A program made the position numbers and the translations under genes. From positions 2,542,001-2,606,000 of the forward strand of contig NC_033567.1 in NCBI RefSeq assembly GCF_001680005.1: a stretch of 64,000 nucleotides of DNA, read 5' to 3'. Positions 1-10,890 of this stretch are shown here, piece after piece. The stretch is from Plasmodium coatneyi (taxonomy: Eukaryota; Apicomplexa; Aconoidasida; Haemosporida; Plasmodiidae). Positions within the stretch are counted from its first letter, which is position 1. Each line of letters begins with the position of its first letter. The notes beneath the pieces were generated by a model. It had not been told where the DNA came from. It did not search any database and saw nothing but the letters and a program-made list of their open reading frames with translations.

Positions 1-413
1 CTCACAAGGGTTCTTCATCCCGAACTATGAATCCGCAACAAGGATTTGTTACACCCCAGCGAAGCATGGCGGTGGAAAGTCTCTAAAAATTTTGCATAAT
101 CATTTCGACATGCAAAAAGCGCGCTTGTGATGTAGGGCGTAGGAGAATATACGCCTTATTGCTGAACGGATGTGTGGAGGAAAAAACTGCTCCCCCACTT
201 TGCAAACTTCTGACCCATTGAGGGGGTAGCCTCATTCGGTACATTTTCAAAATTGGGATACCTCTCCCATTGGTATGGTAGAGGAAGCCGGCATGGAGGA
301 GGCCTGCTCCTCTTACGATGCGCTGCCGATAATTACTGAGATGCCTACCACAAAAGCATGAAGAGCTGTGATGAAGATTTCCCCACGAGCGATACATCGA
401 ATCGAAGCAAAAC
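1..413. other. intergenic, 3' flank of DXS
   Basis: This stretch lies downstream of the DXS stop codon. Short open frames exist on both strands, but none has recognisable protein composition, splice structure or a signal sequence. I see no RNA gene. Confidence 0.4.
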
Positions 414-3400
414 TCAATTGGACAGTTGTCTTTGTAAGAAACTCTTTACTCTTTTCACTAAGCTTGAAGAATCCATTTTTACATCTGCGTATTGCTGCAC
501 ATACGTGGCGTGTTCAATGGGATCATTCGGTAGGTAAATATTATGAACAGACAACTGGTGCCTGGAAATGTAATTTTTCTCTATTAGGTAGTTATTGAAG
601 TGGGTTGAAAATCCACCTACAGTGTTGTCCTCGTAGGTAATGTGGATGTCATGTTTATTCTCCTCAATAACGTAATCTATTATTTTTTTATCCATTGGGT
701 TTAGGAAAATCATGTCTATAATTGAGAAGGAGAATTTCCTAGAGAAAAGAGGATCCTTTTCGATTTCTTCGATGGCGTTCAACACATTGAATAGCATACT
801 ACCCATGTTAAAAATGGCCACTTTTCTCTTCCCCCCTTCGCTTGTTTTTTTTTCCTCTGGGCTCATTTTGATGACTCGTGCCTTTCCGAAGAATGTTTGC
901 AGGTCGTCGTTGCGGGGATCTTCCCGATCCAGTTGGTCGGTTCGCCCTACGTTTTCACCGACCTCAGTTTGCACCCCGATGCGGAAATATCTCTGCAGGT
1001 ACTCCTCCGTGAAGGTGTTAATCCTGGGGAGGCGAATAAACACAGAACGGTTCACATCGTCGTAGCAAAATTTGAGCGCCTTCTTCAAGTCCACTTGGTT
1101 GCTGGGAGATATAACACACGCGTTGTTCAAGGCACCCAAAATAGTAAGGTCGTAGAGTCCTTGGTGGGTAGCTCCATCTTCCCCGACTAAGCCACTCCTA
1201 CCGATAATAACCTTTAACGGGACCTTCTGCAAATTCAAGTCATGTATTATTTGATCATATGCTCTTTGCATAAATGTAGAATAAATGCACAGGTGAACTT
1301 TTAGGTTTTTATTCATGGCCATGGCTGTTGCGAAGGTTGCTGCGTGCTGCTCTGCGATCCCCACGTCGTACACATTGTTGGGGTACTTCTCGCTGATCTT
1401 TACTAATCCGGACCCCCCCAACATGGCTGGGGAAATGAAGACGATATTTTTATCTCGCTCTAAATATTTTAGCATTTCTTCTGTGTACACATCTGTGAAG
1501 GTTTTCTTGGAGAACATCTCTTGTTGTACTGTCCCAGTATTGCTTTTATTACTGTGCGTTTTATCATTCTGATTGTGGGTGCTGGATCCCGGTGACTTAA
1601 CTTCCCCCCTATCGGAGATCAGCGTATTCACATTGAAGGGAAATATTTCGTTCTTCTTAATAGAATGCATCACAGTTATCGGTGCCCTTTTGTTTATAAA
1701 CTCACTGGTCTTGCTCGTGCAGACATGCAATACAGTGGATCTGTTCATACTTCCCTTTTTAAAGGACGACAGAGCGTTGAAAAGGGCTTCTGTGTTGTTT
1801 CCGTTTTGGATTTGCACATAGTCGTAGTTCAAATTTTCAAAAAAGTTGTTCTTTTCCTTATCACTGTAATTTTGGTTGTCTCCTTTTCCACTTTTGCTTT
1901 CGATAAAGCTGCGCAGGTGGTCAGAGATGGAACCGATTGGTCGATGCCCCGAGATGCTGGGTGCATTAGTGGGGAGCGACACCTGCCCATTGTCGTTATA
2001 AATAATTAGTACTTTGGAATTTAAAAAGGAAATATAATTTAGCGCTTCCAGTGCCATACCACCTGTTAGGCCACCGTCCCCAATTATGGCGATATGCATT
2101 TTGTTCAAATGATCAGCTGAGTTATTTCGCCCAGGGTAGGCACTCTGTTGTGTGGTCCCTCCTGTATTAGGATGATTTGCATGAATGGTGTTCCCTTCAC
2201 CAGGTTGGATAAAAAAGATATTTTTTGTTTCTTCAAACGGGTGTGCTTCTTTCCCTTCCGATTGAGCGGTCCTTCTGTTCTGACATACCTGCCAGTCGGC
2301 TTCATAAAACCCCTGTATTGCACTGAGCGCAGTGGAGCTATGGCCTGCACCAAACTTATCGTAAGTACTTTCAAAAGTGTTTAAAAAGCCACATAATCCC
2401 TCCTTCTGTCTTAGCGACAAAAATAGGAACTTTCTCCCGGTGAGTATTTTATGCACGTAGGTCTGATGGCCTATATCGTATATCACATCATCATGGGGCT
2501 GATCAAACAGGTACAGTAACATCAGCTGCACCTCTAGCAAGCTCAGCCCAGCGGAAAAATGACCACCCGTTAGGTTAACCATGAAGAAAAGAAACATCCT
2601 TAATTCGTGAGCCAACACAGGTAGGTACTCCTTCTTCAATTTTTTCAAATCACTTGGATTGTTTATTAAATTTAGTAGAGGTAAATAATTTAGGATCTTG
2701 AGAACTTTTTTGATGTTTTCCTTTTTGTAGTATTCTTTATTAATGTTTTCTATGTGGACTCCATTTCTTTGGAACTCCTCTCGGATTAGTTTTTCAAATT
2801 GGTCTTCATCATATTTGTCCACGTCCAAAGCGACGCTCTTCTCCGTCGGTTTGTTGAAGAACAACTGTTCGTAATTTTCGGGCACATCCCTATGTACGTA
2901 TAATTTAACTATCTGGTTATAAATTTCCTCCCCATATGTATCTTTGTATTTTTTAATATCCAGGTAGCTGTTTATTTGGTCAAAGATGGCATCCAAATTA
3001 GGGGGGTTCCTGCCATCATTGCTTTTTTTATTCGCACCTGTGATGAGTTGTGGCGATTTCCCCGTATGGGTGTCCACGTTCGTTACGCTGAATAGCTTCT
3101 TCCCTAGAGTGGCATTGGTGGAGTAGTCCCGCAGTGGGTTACCTTCAAAGGTGTGTAAGAAGGTCGACTTCCCGGTGATAAAAGCGTCCCCTTTCCTCAG
3201 GCCATACTTATTCAATTGCTTCAAATTGGCGTAATTTATGAAGAACGCATTTGGTCGTTTAGGAGTGTGTGCGTGTGTCCAGCTTCCACCACGTCTACTT
3301 TTATTTGCGTTAACGGAGTAGCGGTGTCCATCATGCATGAACCATTTTGTAGCTCCCTCAAGGCTATGTACGCGTTGGTGATCATACGGGGGGCTGTTCC

Positions 3401-3740
3401 TCTCCTGTCCTGCTCTTTTTGCTTGCACCTCGTCGGAATGCTTCCCCCTGGGGTAAATTTCATTTTCTATTTTTAACTGATTACACTGTACAGAAGTACG
3501 CTTGAGCAGTTTGCCAGTACTACCATTTGGGTCATACCCAGAGACGCCAAGAAAGCAGGGAAAGCTGTCCTTAAAAATTTTACACAAATAATGCCTTTTC
3601 GTGGTAATCTTGTTTAACTGCTTCAGGTACTTGACGTTTTTACTTACTTCGCATTTTCCGCTGGTGACGTTTACCGTGACATACATGGAGGTGATCATCA
3701 GTGCGAACAAAAACAGGAGAGCGGACGTTCCCATTATCAT
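414..3740 (-). CDS. DXS: 1-deoxy-D-xylulose-5-phosphate synthase (apicoplast)
   Basis: Single-exon gene of 1108 residues. DXS condenses pyruvate and glyceraldehyde 3-phosphate, the thiamine-diphosphate-dependent first step of the apicoplast MEP isoprenoid pathway. The first ~25 residues form a hydrophobic signal peptide, followed by a basic, asparagine-containing stretch, which together look like a bipartite apicoplast leader. Conserved DXS signatures are visible: LTGGHFSAGLSLLEVQ and YDIGHQTYVHKILTGR (about residues 390-436), the GHSSTALSAIQG motif (about 466), the GDGGLTGGMALEALN thiamine-binding motif with downstream Asn (about 554-585), DVGIAEQHAATFA in the transketolase pyrimidine domain, and GRSGLVGEDGATHQG. 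Asn-, Lys- and Gly-rich inserts separate the domains, which is normal for Plasmodium and explains the length compared with bacterial DXS (about 620 residues). The chosen ATG directly precedes the signal peptide. Confidence 0.97.
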   Translation of the reverse strand: MIMGTSALLFLFALMITSMYVTVNVTSGKCEVSKNVKYLKQLNKITTKRHYLCKIFKDSFPCFLGVSGYDPNGSTGKLLKRTSVQCNQLKIENEIYPRGKHSDEVQAKRAGQERNSPPYDHQRVHSLEGATKWFMHDGHRYSVNANKSRRGGSWTHAHTPKRPNAFFINYANLKQLNKYGLRKGDAFITGKSTFLHTFEGNPLRDYSTNATLGKKLFSVTNVDTHTGKSPQLITGANKKSNDGRNPPNLDAIFDQINSYLDIKKYKDTYGEEIYNQIVKLYVHRDVPENYEQLFFNKPTEKSVALDVDKYDEDQFEKLIREEFQRNGVHIENINKEYYKKENIKKVLKILNYLPLLNLINNPSDLKKLKKEYLPVLAHELRMFLFFMVNLTGGHFSAGLSLLEVQLMLLYLFDQPHDDVIYDIGHQTYVHKILTGRKFLFLSLRQKEGLCGFLNTFESTYDKFGAGHSSTALSAIQGFYEADWQVCQNRRTAQSEGKEAHPFEETKNIFFIQPGEGNTIHANHPNTGGTTQQSAYPGRNNSADHLNKMHIAIIGDGGLTGGMALEALNYISFLNSKVLIIYNDNGQVSLPTNAPSISGHRPIGSISDHLRSFIESKSGKGDNQNYSDKEKNNFFENLNYDYVQIQNGNNTEALFNALSSFKKGSMNRSTVLHVCTSKTSEFINKRAPITVMHSIKKNEIFPFNVNTLISDRGEVKSPGSSTHNQNDKTHSNKSNTGTVQQEMFSKKTFTDVYTEEMLKYLERDKNIVFISPAMLGGSGLVKISEKYPNNVYDVGIAEQHAATFATAMAMNKNLKVHLCIYSTFMQRAYDQIIHDLNLQKVPLKVIIGRSGLVGEDGATHQGLYDLTILGALNNACVISPSNQVDLKKALKFCYDDVNRSVFIRLPRINTFTEEYLQRYFRIGVQTEVGENVGRTDQLDREDPRNDDLQTFFGKARVIKMSPEEKKTSEGGKRKVAIFNMGSMLFNVLNAIEEIEKDPLFSRKFSFSIIDMIFLNPMDKKIIDYVIEENKHDIHITYEDNTVGGFSTHFNNYLIEKNYISRHQLSVHNIYLPNDPIEHATYVQQYADVKMDSSSLVKRVKSFLQRQLSN

Positions 3741-4216
3741 GGTGGTAGGTCACGGTGTCACATGATAGGTAGGGAGGTGGAACTGTTTCAAATAGATATT
3801 TTCCCCTCAACGGGGAGGGTACTGTTGTAGAGGGGACCTTTTTAAGGGGAAGTTTCTCCTTGGCTTTTGAAGAGGCCAAGTGGAAGAAAGGCGAAGCGAC
3901 AGGTCCAGTTCCGTTCACCACTTAAAAAAACGAGAACACAAAAAAAAAAAAAAAAAAAAAAAATTTCAAAATATGAACAAACTGAAAAACAAACGGACTA
4001 ACTAGCGCGTCATATTCCTTCGCGCGTTGGTTCACCCTCTACAAGGTGGTGTACTTCGCGAGAACGATGACTCTTTATGGGGTCTCGCAAAACAACAGCG
4101 CGTGCGGTGTATGCGGCTGCTCGCACATGTTTTCCCGTACAGCAGATATTCCGGGAAGTGATTCGTGTAGATGGCATAAAATACGCTAGCTAGTCAATCA
4201 TACATCTTCTACCTAC
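3741..4216. other. intergenic between DXS and kinase genes
   Basis: Promoter side of DXS and 3' side of the kinase. It holds an A-run at about 3940-3963 and no convincing coding sequence. Confidence 0.4.
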
Positions 4217-6211
4217 TTAAAGAATGCTAGAAGGCTTTATCTGTGCAATGTCGTTAAAGCAGGGGTGCTTTAGGGCTATCTCGCAGAAAAAGGGGGGCGG
4301 TAATTGTGATGGTGGGAGAGCAACACAAACAATGGGCGACATTACGTACCGCGGTAGCGGGGAGTGCAGTAGGGACCACACATCAAAAATAAAAATATAT
4401 ATATAATGAAAAATAAAGAATTGCGTACATGGGCCCCATAAAAAGTATTCCTACTGGCAGGAAGGAAAACTTTTTTTTGAGAAACTATCAGCCAAAAGTG
4501 ACGCATGTGCAGAGAAAAACAAATCACATGTAAGGTGCCAGGCAAACAAAGGCACAATACAATTATGCACATTTGCTGCACGAACTTTTTTCAGTTCCCC
4601 ATTTTTATAACTAACCTTCTTTTGAAGATATGCGGTAGGCCGGGTCATAAATCAGCATTTTAGAAATTAAGTCGGCGGTGACTTCGTCTCGAATTATGTT
4701 TTTTAGTTCATTCTTCTGCGAAAGGGGAAACGTGCAGGGGGGTGACACAGTTGGTTGATGTAGTTGGTGTGCTAAAACAATTTTTTTGCCCTCCAAGCAA
4801 CAGCTACTCCTGTGCGCACCTCAAAATAGGGAAACATCCTATGCCGGTCTTCGTCCCCAACGGACAATTTGCTCTTATCGCCAAGAACCAAATAAATCAG
4901 ATCCAGCTGAAAGTTAACATAGGAGAATGTGCAGTTGAATCGGTTAATGTGCTTTTATTGGAATATTCTACATGGGGGTGTACTTTTTTTTTTCGTCTGT
5001 GGGGGATCCATACCTGTGATTCGTCATTCTTCCCGGGGAATAATGGCCTTTGGGATGTTTACACAAGAGGCATTTTTTTTGCAAAAAAGGTTGAAGTGAC
5101 ATGAGTATTTATTTTTAGAATGCTGGTGGGGTTCACTCCAAAATGGACATATGCTTGTGCAAAAAAAAAGGTGTATGAATCCCCCTTCTTCTAGCAGAGG
5201 TGCAGTTGCATTACCTGCCCGTTATCAACTCCACGAAAAGACAACCCAAGCTCCATATGTCCACCTTGTGGTCGTAATTCTTCGACTGAAGTAAAATTTC
5301 CGGCGATCTGTACCAGCGGGTCACCACAGTGGGAGTCATATTTTCAGTTCTTTCAACAGACAGTCCCAAGTCCCCCAACTTAATTTCCCCACAGGAGTTT
5401 ATAAATATGTTTTCCGGTTTTATGTCCCTGTGTAGGTAGTTCTTTCCATGCAAGTAGGAGGTCGCCAGGAGAAGCTCAAAAATTACGTACTTGGCTTCCC
5501 GGATGTCCATGTTGTACTTCTTCATTAAATTGAGCAGGTCGATGTCGCAGTACTCGAATACCTTTATGTGCGAAAGGGGGGAGGTGGCAGTCAATCTGTG
5601 GGAAATTTTGCCTATATATTAATATATATATACATATGCACCTGTTGGAGAGTTGCACTGCTTTTTTTTGGGCGTGATTGCCGTCCTACTAGGTATAAAC
5701 AGGAGTTCTCTAAATTTTCTCCTTTGAGTTTTTCCTCTACATCTCTTCCATAAAAAACGTACTTCAGGTCTGTGGGAAGGTGTATTGGGGGGAATGGTAG
5801 ATGGAATGTACATTGTGCAAGTGTACAATATGGGCGTTGTCGTGGAGGAGTGAACTGTTGTGTTGGAGGGGCCTACTTATAATATTTTTGTGCCGAATTT
5901 TCTGAAGGATGGTTAACTCACGCAGGATGCTTTTGCTTATGCCATAGTTTTCATCGCACAAGTTAATTATTTTTTTTATGGCTACAAGTTGGTTTTCGTC
6001 CTTGTCGAGCGCCTTGTAAACGATGCCTAGGAATGGGGTGACCAGGCGGAGGGGAGTGTTGTGTTTAACACTTCACCTATGCATGCGTTTAAAAGGCACA
6101 CGTGAAGGAGCTGGTGGTGGAGAAGACCAACAGCCTCAAAAAGACCTCACCATAGGTGCCCTTTCCTATTACACACAAAAACTCAAAGTTGGAAATGTCT
6201 CTGGGGATCAT
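4217..6211 (-). CDS. CDK-like serine/threonine protein kinase, eight exons
   Basis: Assembled exons (minus strand, 5' to 3'): 6211-6151, 6026-5877, 5769-5690, 5561-5215, 5047-5014, 4906-4820, 4715-4616, 4275-4217. They total 918 nt, stay in phase throughout and encode 305 residues, a minimal CDK-size kinase domain. Visible elements are the Gly loop GKGTYG (residues 16-21), VAIKK with catalytic Lys38, a PSTAIRE-position helix GISKSILRE with Glu57, HRDIKPEN (141-148), TPTVVTRWYRSPEIL in the activation segment with a Thr and Tyr context typical of CDKs, and VDIWSLGCLFVELITGRPLFPG. The metal-binding motif reads DLG (161-163) instead of DFG; Asp is kept. The start ATG follows an upstream in-frame stop. 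The family is CDK/CDKL-like, but I cannot assign a particular Plasmodium CRK name. Confidence 0.9.
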
Positions 6212-6500
6212 TTTGGCGAGATGAACAAAGCAACTTCCATGTAAGAAAATATCAAGAATGGTTCTTCTACGTTAGATGTAAAATAACGAGATTGGTTCAT
6301 GCCCAACTTGGTGAACCTCCAACTGGGCGCAGATTCCTTGAAGTGCCTTTTTTTTGTGCCCGTTCCTGTGCCTTGCTCCTCATTACCGTCGAGAGAAAAA
6401 AAGAAAAAGATTAAAAGGACCCAACATGGGATGGCAACCTTTGTGCATTATTTTTACGCTCCACCATTTGTTCTTATTTTTTCCAAGTTGTCGCTACGAC

Positions 6501-6532
<32 letters not shown>

Positions 6533-7054
6533 GTGCCCTTTCATTGGAGTAGTAGGCTAAAAATATGGGTTCCCGAAAAGGAGGCCAATCTGCAACATGG
6601 TATATTCCTTCTCACAAAATGAATACGATATCTGTACCAAATGTTCATCATCAAGTTCTCCAGAAAATGTAAAGAACTGGAAGGGTGTAAGAAAGGAAAC
6701 ATAAAATTTGGGGGATATTTTTCTAACCGTTTTATGTAGATACAGTGGAAAAGTTAACCATAGGGGGATGAATCAATTTTTTTCCAAAAAGGATTGTCTC
6801 CTATAGTCGCTAAGAAGATGATCCTACTCTTAACTGAGTTGTTCTTAGTTTTAACGTGAGTTACTTTTTTCTGATTTGCCCCAGGGAAGAACCATCCTGG
6901 GGGTGACACACACAGACGACATAACACGACTGGTCCACCAGTGTTAGAGTGTGAAAGCAAATCATTTTTTTTACGTTAATTGCAAGCAGATGCTGCCTAG
7001 TTGGGGCATATTTGCCAAAGGAATGGTCGTCACCAACAGACCCGAGGAGACAGG
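6212..7054. other. bidirectional promoter region (kinase / M3 peptidase)
   Basis: Lies between divergent genes, so it should carry both promoters. It contains a T-run at about 6509-6533. No supported gene. Confidence 0.4.
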
Positions 7055-10000
7055 ATGAACCGCAGATCGTGTCGGCTGGTCGAGGCGGTGTGCAGCGCGT
7101 CGACCCTTGAAGGTATAAAATGGTGCGCTATTTCTAGAAAATTTCGTGGCACCTTTTTGAGCAGATTCCCCGGGGGGACATCCCGGAGGAATTTCTTCTT
7201 CAAAAAGGAGAGCAAAAAATTAGGAGAAACGACAAATTTGCTGGAAAATTTTAATTTAAAAAATTTTGTAAAAAAGGGTAGAAATGGGGGAGGGGTAACC
7301 TACTCGGAGGAGGCGGAGCGGAGGAAGGAGAACCGCGGTGGTCAATCGTTAGGCCAAAATAATGAGCATCTTGAAAATGTAGACACGCTAAGTAAAGGCG
7401 ACGTAGAAAGAATAGATAAAATTCTTGCAGAAATAAGCAGAGAGACAAAACAACCAAATGGAGAGGGATACCTGCTAGAACTGATCGGACTAAAAAGCAG
7501 CGGAGAAAATATCATACAAGCTAGTCTCGCTTGCATAAGTACATGCGATAGTATATTAAAAAAAATGTGCAAAGAGGAAAACATTTTTAAAATTATTAAC
7601 ATGGTAGATACAGTGTCAAATAACTTATGCAAATTAGGAGACGCCCTGGAACTGCTCAGGAATTTACACACAAACCAAGGGGTAATGGCCAAGGCACATG
7701 AAGCGTTGGAAAAGCTAACCACCTACATTGATGTAATTAACATTGATGAAAAAATTTACCATTTTTTAAAAACAAAATATGAAGAGCATGCACATAGGTT
7801 AGATCGGGAACACGCAGAAGTTCTGCTTAACATGATCGTGTCCATGGAAAACCAAGGGGTCCACATAAAGGATAAGAAGCAAAGACGAGAATATTTGGAA
7901 CTCCAGGCACAGGAAAAATATATTTCCTTCCATGCTACATCGAACGTGGGAAATGAATATGACGGTGTGTTCATAGAAAAGAGGAGACTCCTTCCTTTTA
8001 TCGATGAGCAGGTGATACATAATTATCAGGAAAAAATAAAACCTTTTATTAAAAGTGGAAAAGTAAAAAAAAATAACGTACTGGAAAAATTCGACCCAGC
8101 CGAGTGGGTATTTCTCCTCCAGGACAGCTCCTTCATCATGACGGTGCTTGAAAATGTCCCCGACGAAGAGGTAGCAAGCAGCGCCCACGCGCTATTGAAG
8201 AAGCCAAACCAGACATTCCTAAAAAACATACTGGTGCTGCAGTACTATAGAAATATGCTAACCAATTTTCGAAATTTTAGAAACTTCAGTGAGTACTCTC
8301 TAAAAAATTGCATCCTAAACAGCCCCGACAAGGTGCACTATTTTTTGAGAAATACTTTTAATACTATTTTGTCGCACTTCTTCGAGGAGCTGCGGTTTGT
8401 GGAGAGATACATCGACGCGGTTTCATGCAGAGGGGAGAAGATGAAGCTTTCCAACGGGGGTGCCCTGTCCGGTGCGATCGAATCCGCCCCGGAAAAGGTC
8501 TCAGAAAGTACCTTAGAACCCCCCACGCAGTGCTTCAACGCAACTGATAACCACCCATGCAATATAAACGGAGGAGGGGGGCACTCCAAGCTAACCCCGG
8601 AAAATGTGTTCTACTACATGAACCAAATAAGGAAGGAGAAACTCAAACAGATCGAGGCGGAAATGAAAAACCGATTGACTCTGTATCAGGTTATTCGCTT
8701 TGTTGTGAACCTCTTGAAGGATTCCTACGCCTTGGAGATGGTTAACGTTGCGCCATTGCCAAACGAACTGTGGGACGAGAGCATATTAAAATTTGAGATA
8801 AGGGACGGGAGCTACACCTACGGGTACTTATATATGGACCTTTTCGAGCGGGAAAACAAGAACCATTCAATTGCCCAGTACACCGTTCGGTGCTCCAAAA
8901 ATATGAACGCCTGCTTGAAGCATCAGTGGTTTGAAGAAAGCGCACGCGAGTTTCCCTTCTTCTACGCGGGCATCGTGCGGGGCGGCATGGACAGCCACAC
9001 GGGCAACAACACACCAAACTGTGAACCAACTGTGAGGCCACCTCACCAACAAACCTACCGACAGACCACGTCGACCTTCCTTGTGTGCAACTTCAGTACC
9101 AAATTGAGCGCCCCCGAGGGAGAAGCCACTTCCGCGAGTAACACCCCTAGAGATGATAACATCTTCATAAATGAACACATAGCCAACTCACTTGGAAGAA
9201 TAAAAATGTCTATCGACAAGGTCAACATGTTTCTGCACGAATTTGGGCACACCATGCACTGCATATTGAGCTCTACATATCTGCAGCATCTGTCTGGAAA
9301 TAGGGGTGGCGTAGATTTCTCAGAATTCACGTCTCACTTTTTTGAGGAGTATTTAAACAGTTACGATGCGTTGTTGAGATTGTATGGAGGGAATGAAGAA
9401 GAAACGAGAGAGAACCGCGAACAGATCGAAAGGATGGTAAAAAGTTACTTGGATAGCAAAAACATTCTCTGCTATTATTCCATAATGCAGGTGACGATTC
9501 AGTCCATCATTGACCAGATATTTTATTGCCTATCGGATAAATCCAGTTGCATTTCTGAGCGAAATGAATTAATTGAGAAGAAAATAAATGAGTACTTCTC
9601 CGGGGTGTACTACAAGGACATATTTATACTCGAGTTATTTCCGCAGATCCATTTTTCCAAAACGACACACCTTGTCCATTATCCTGCCAATTATTTCTGT
9701 TACCTGTACTGTTCTGTGCTGTCCAAATATGTTTGGGAGCGGACGTTCAAGCGGGATTTGATGAATCGGGGGAAGGGCGCCGAAATTGTGAACTTCATGC
9801 GCGGAGTACGTCCTACATTGCGTCTTTTGTGTGGTCATCCCACTGCAACATGCATTTGCTTAAATGTATAGATGGACATGTGCTTTATGTTATTTATTTA
9901 TTTTTTTTTTTTTTGCTACTCCGCAGGGCTCGGTTGACTCCAGCTTAAGAAACATCATTGCATTGGTGGAAGACGACTCGGAGAAGGTTCAGTACTACAC

Positions 10001-10097
10001 GGAAAATCCGCAACACCTGCCATTGGAAGATTTTTTGAAGCATTACTCAGGGGAAAACAAGAACGAGGAATACAACTCCTTTTTGGAGGCCCTCTAA
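7055..10097 (+). CDS. M3-family metallopeptidase, mitochondrial intermediate peptidase-like
   Basis: Two exons, 7055-9805 and 9927-10097 (phase 0 at GT/AG), encoding 973 residues. The zinc motif HEFGH is at residues 728-732 and the third ligand Glu757 lies in DFSEF, 25 residues further on, the M3 (thimet oligopeptidase / MIP) arrangement. The exon junction joins MRG to GSVDSSL, rebuilding the Gly-Gly-Ser segment conserved near the end of M3 enzymes. The N terminus (MNRRSCRLVEAV, then many Arg/Ser and no acidic residues for about 50 residues) looks like a mitochondrial presequence, which supports removal of octapeptides or processing of imported precursors in the matrix. The ATG at 7055 is the first in-frame one. 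An insert rich in Gly, Pro and Thr (about 470-520 and 650-690) is parasite-specific. Exact substrate specificity is inferred only from family membership. Confidence 0.92.
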
Positions 10098-10890
10098 ATG
10101 GGCAAAAAAAAAATATATATTTATATATATATAATTCTCCCCTTTTTTTACGTGAAAAAGTGAAAGTTACACTTGATTCAACTCGCGCACAGAAATGTAT
10201 GTGCCATTTTGTTTTACCAAATGGATTTGTGTGAAATTTATTTTATTATTTTATTTTTTTTTTTGTTAAAGCGACAGGACTACGAAGTTAAAAATTGTTC
10301 ATCCTGTTATATGTGTCAATTGGCTTTTTAATTTTGCTCTCCTTTTGGAGGAAAATAAAACACGCACGCAATGCTTTTTTGCGACGTGGCGTATTTTCGC
10401 CCAAATGTCGTCATATGGTCGCACATACCCCATTTTCCCTGTTGTCCTGTTCCCGTTCTACCGCATTTTTTTTTCGAGGATGGCGAGCTGCGCACCAGAC
10501 CTAGGCAGACCAAGTCCACGTGGCAATTGTTCCACCCACGCCTGGGCACGCAAGCCGAGCTGAAGGTTTCTGCGTGACGTGATGGTTAAGAATGAAAAAC
10601 GAAAATTTAAGTCGAAAAATTAAGAATAAAAAAAAACTAACGTAGGAAAAAATAAAAAGCAAAAATAACCAGCGAAAAAGCGCACGCAAGAAAACCAGTG
10701 GCGTATTTCCTCTGCCACTTTTCTTCACAAAAAAAAAAAATATGAAGGTGAGCTCGAATTGAATTTCCTCTTTTTTCCGGCATTTAATACAAGAAGATAA
10801 AAAATTTACCAAGCAACAAAACATAGCTTAAAATATAGGTAGCCCCACCCCTAATTGACACTGCATGAAAGAAGCTGAAGACCCCCCCAA
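10098..10890. other. intergenic between peptidase and TrpRS
   Basis: 3' flank of the peptidase and promoter of TrpRS. AT-rich with T- and A-runs (for example 10255-10265 and 10729-10740). No gene seen. Confidence 0.4.

Noticed and set aside
83..397. 104-codon minus-strand frame downstream of DXS
   Set aside because: No homology recognised and composition is not Plasmodium-like; likely chance.
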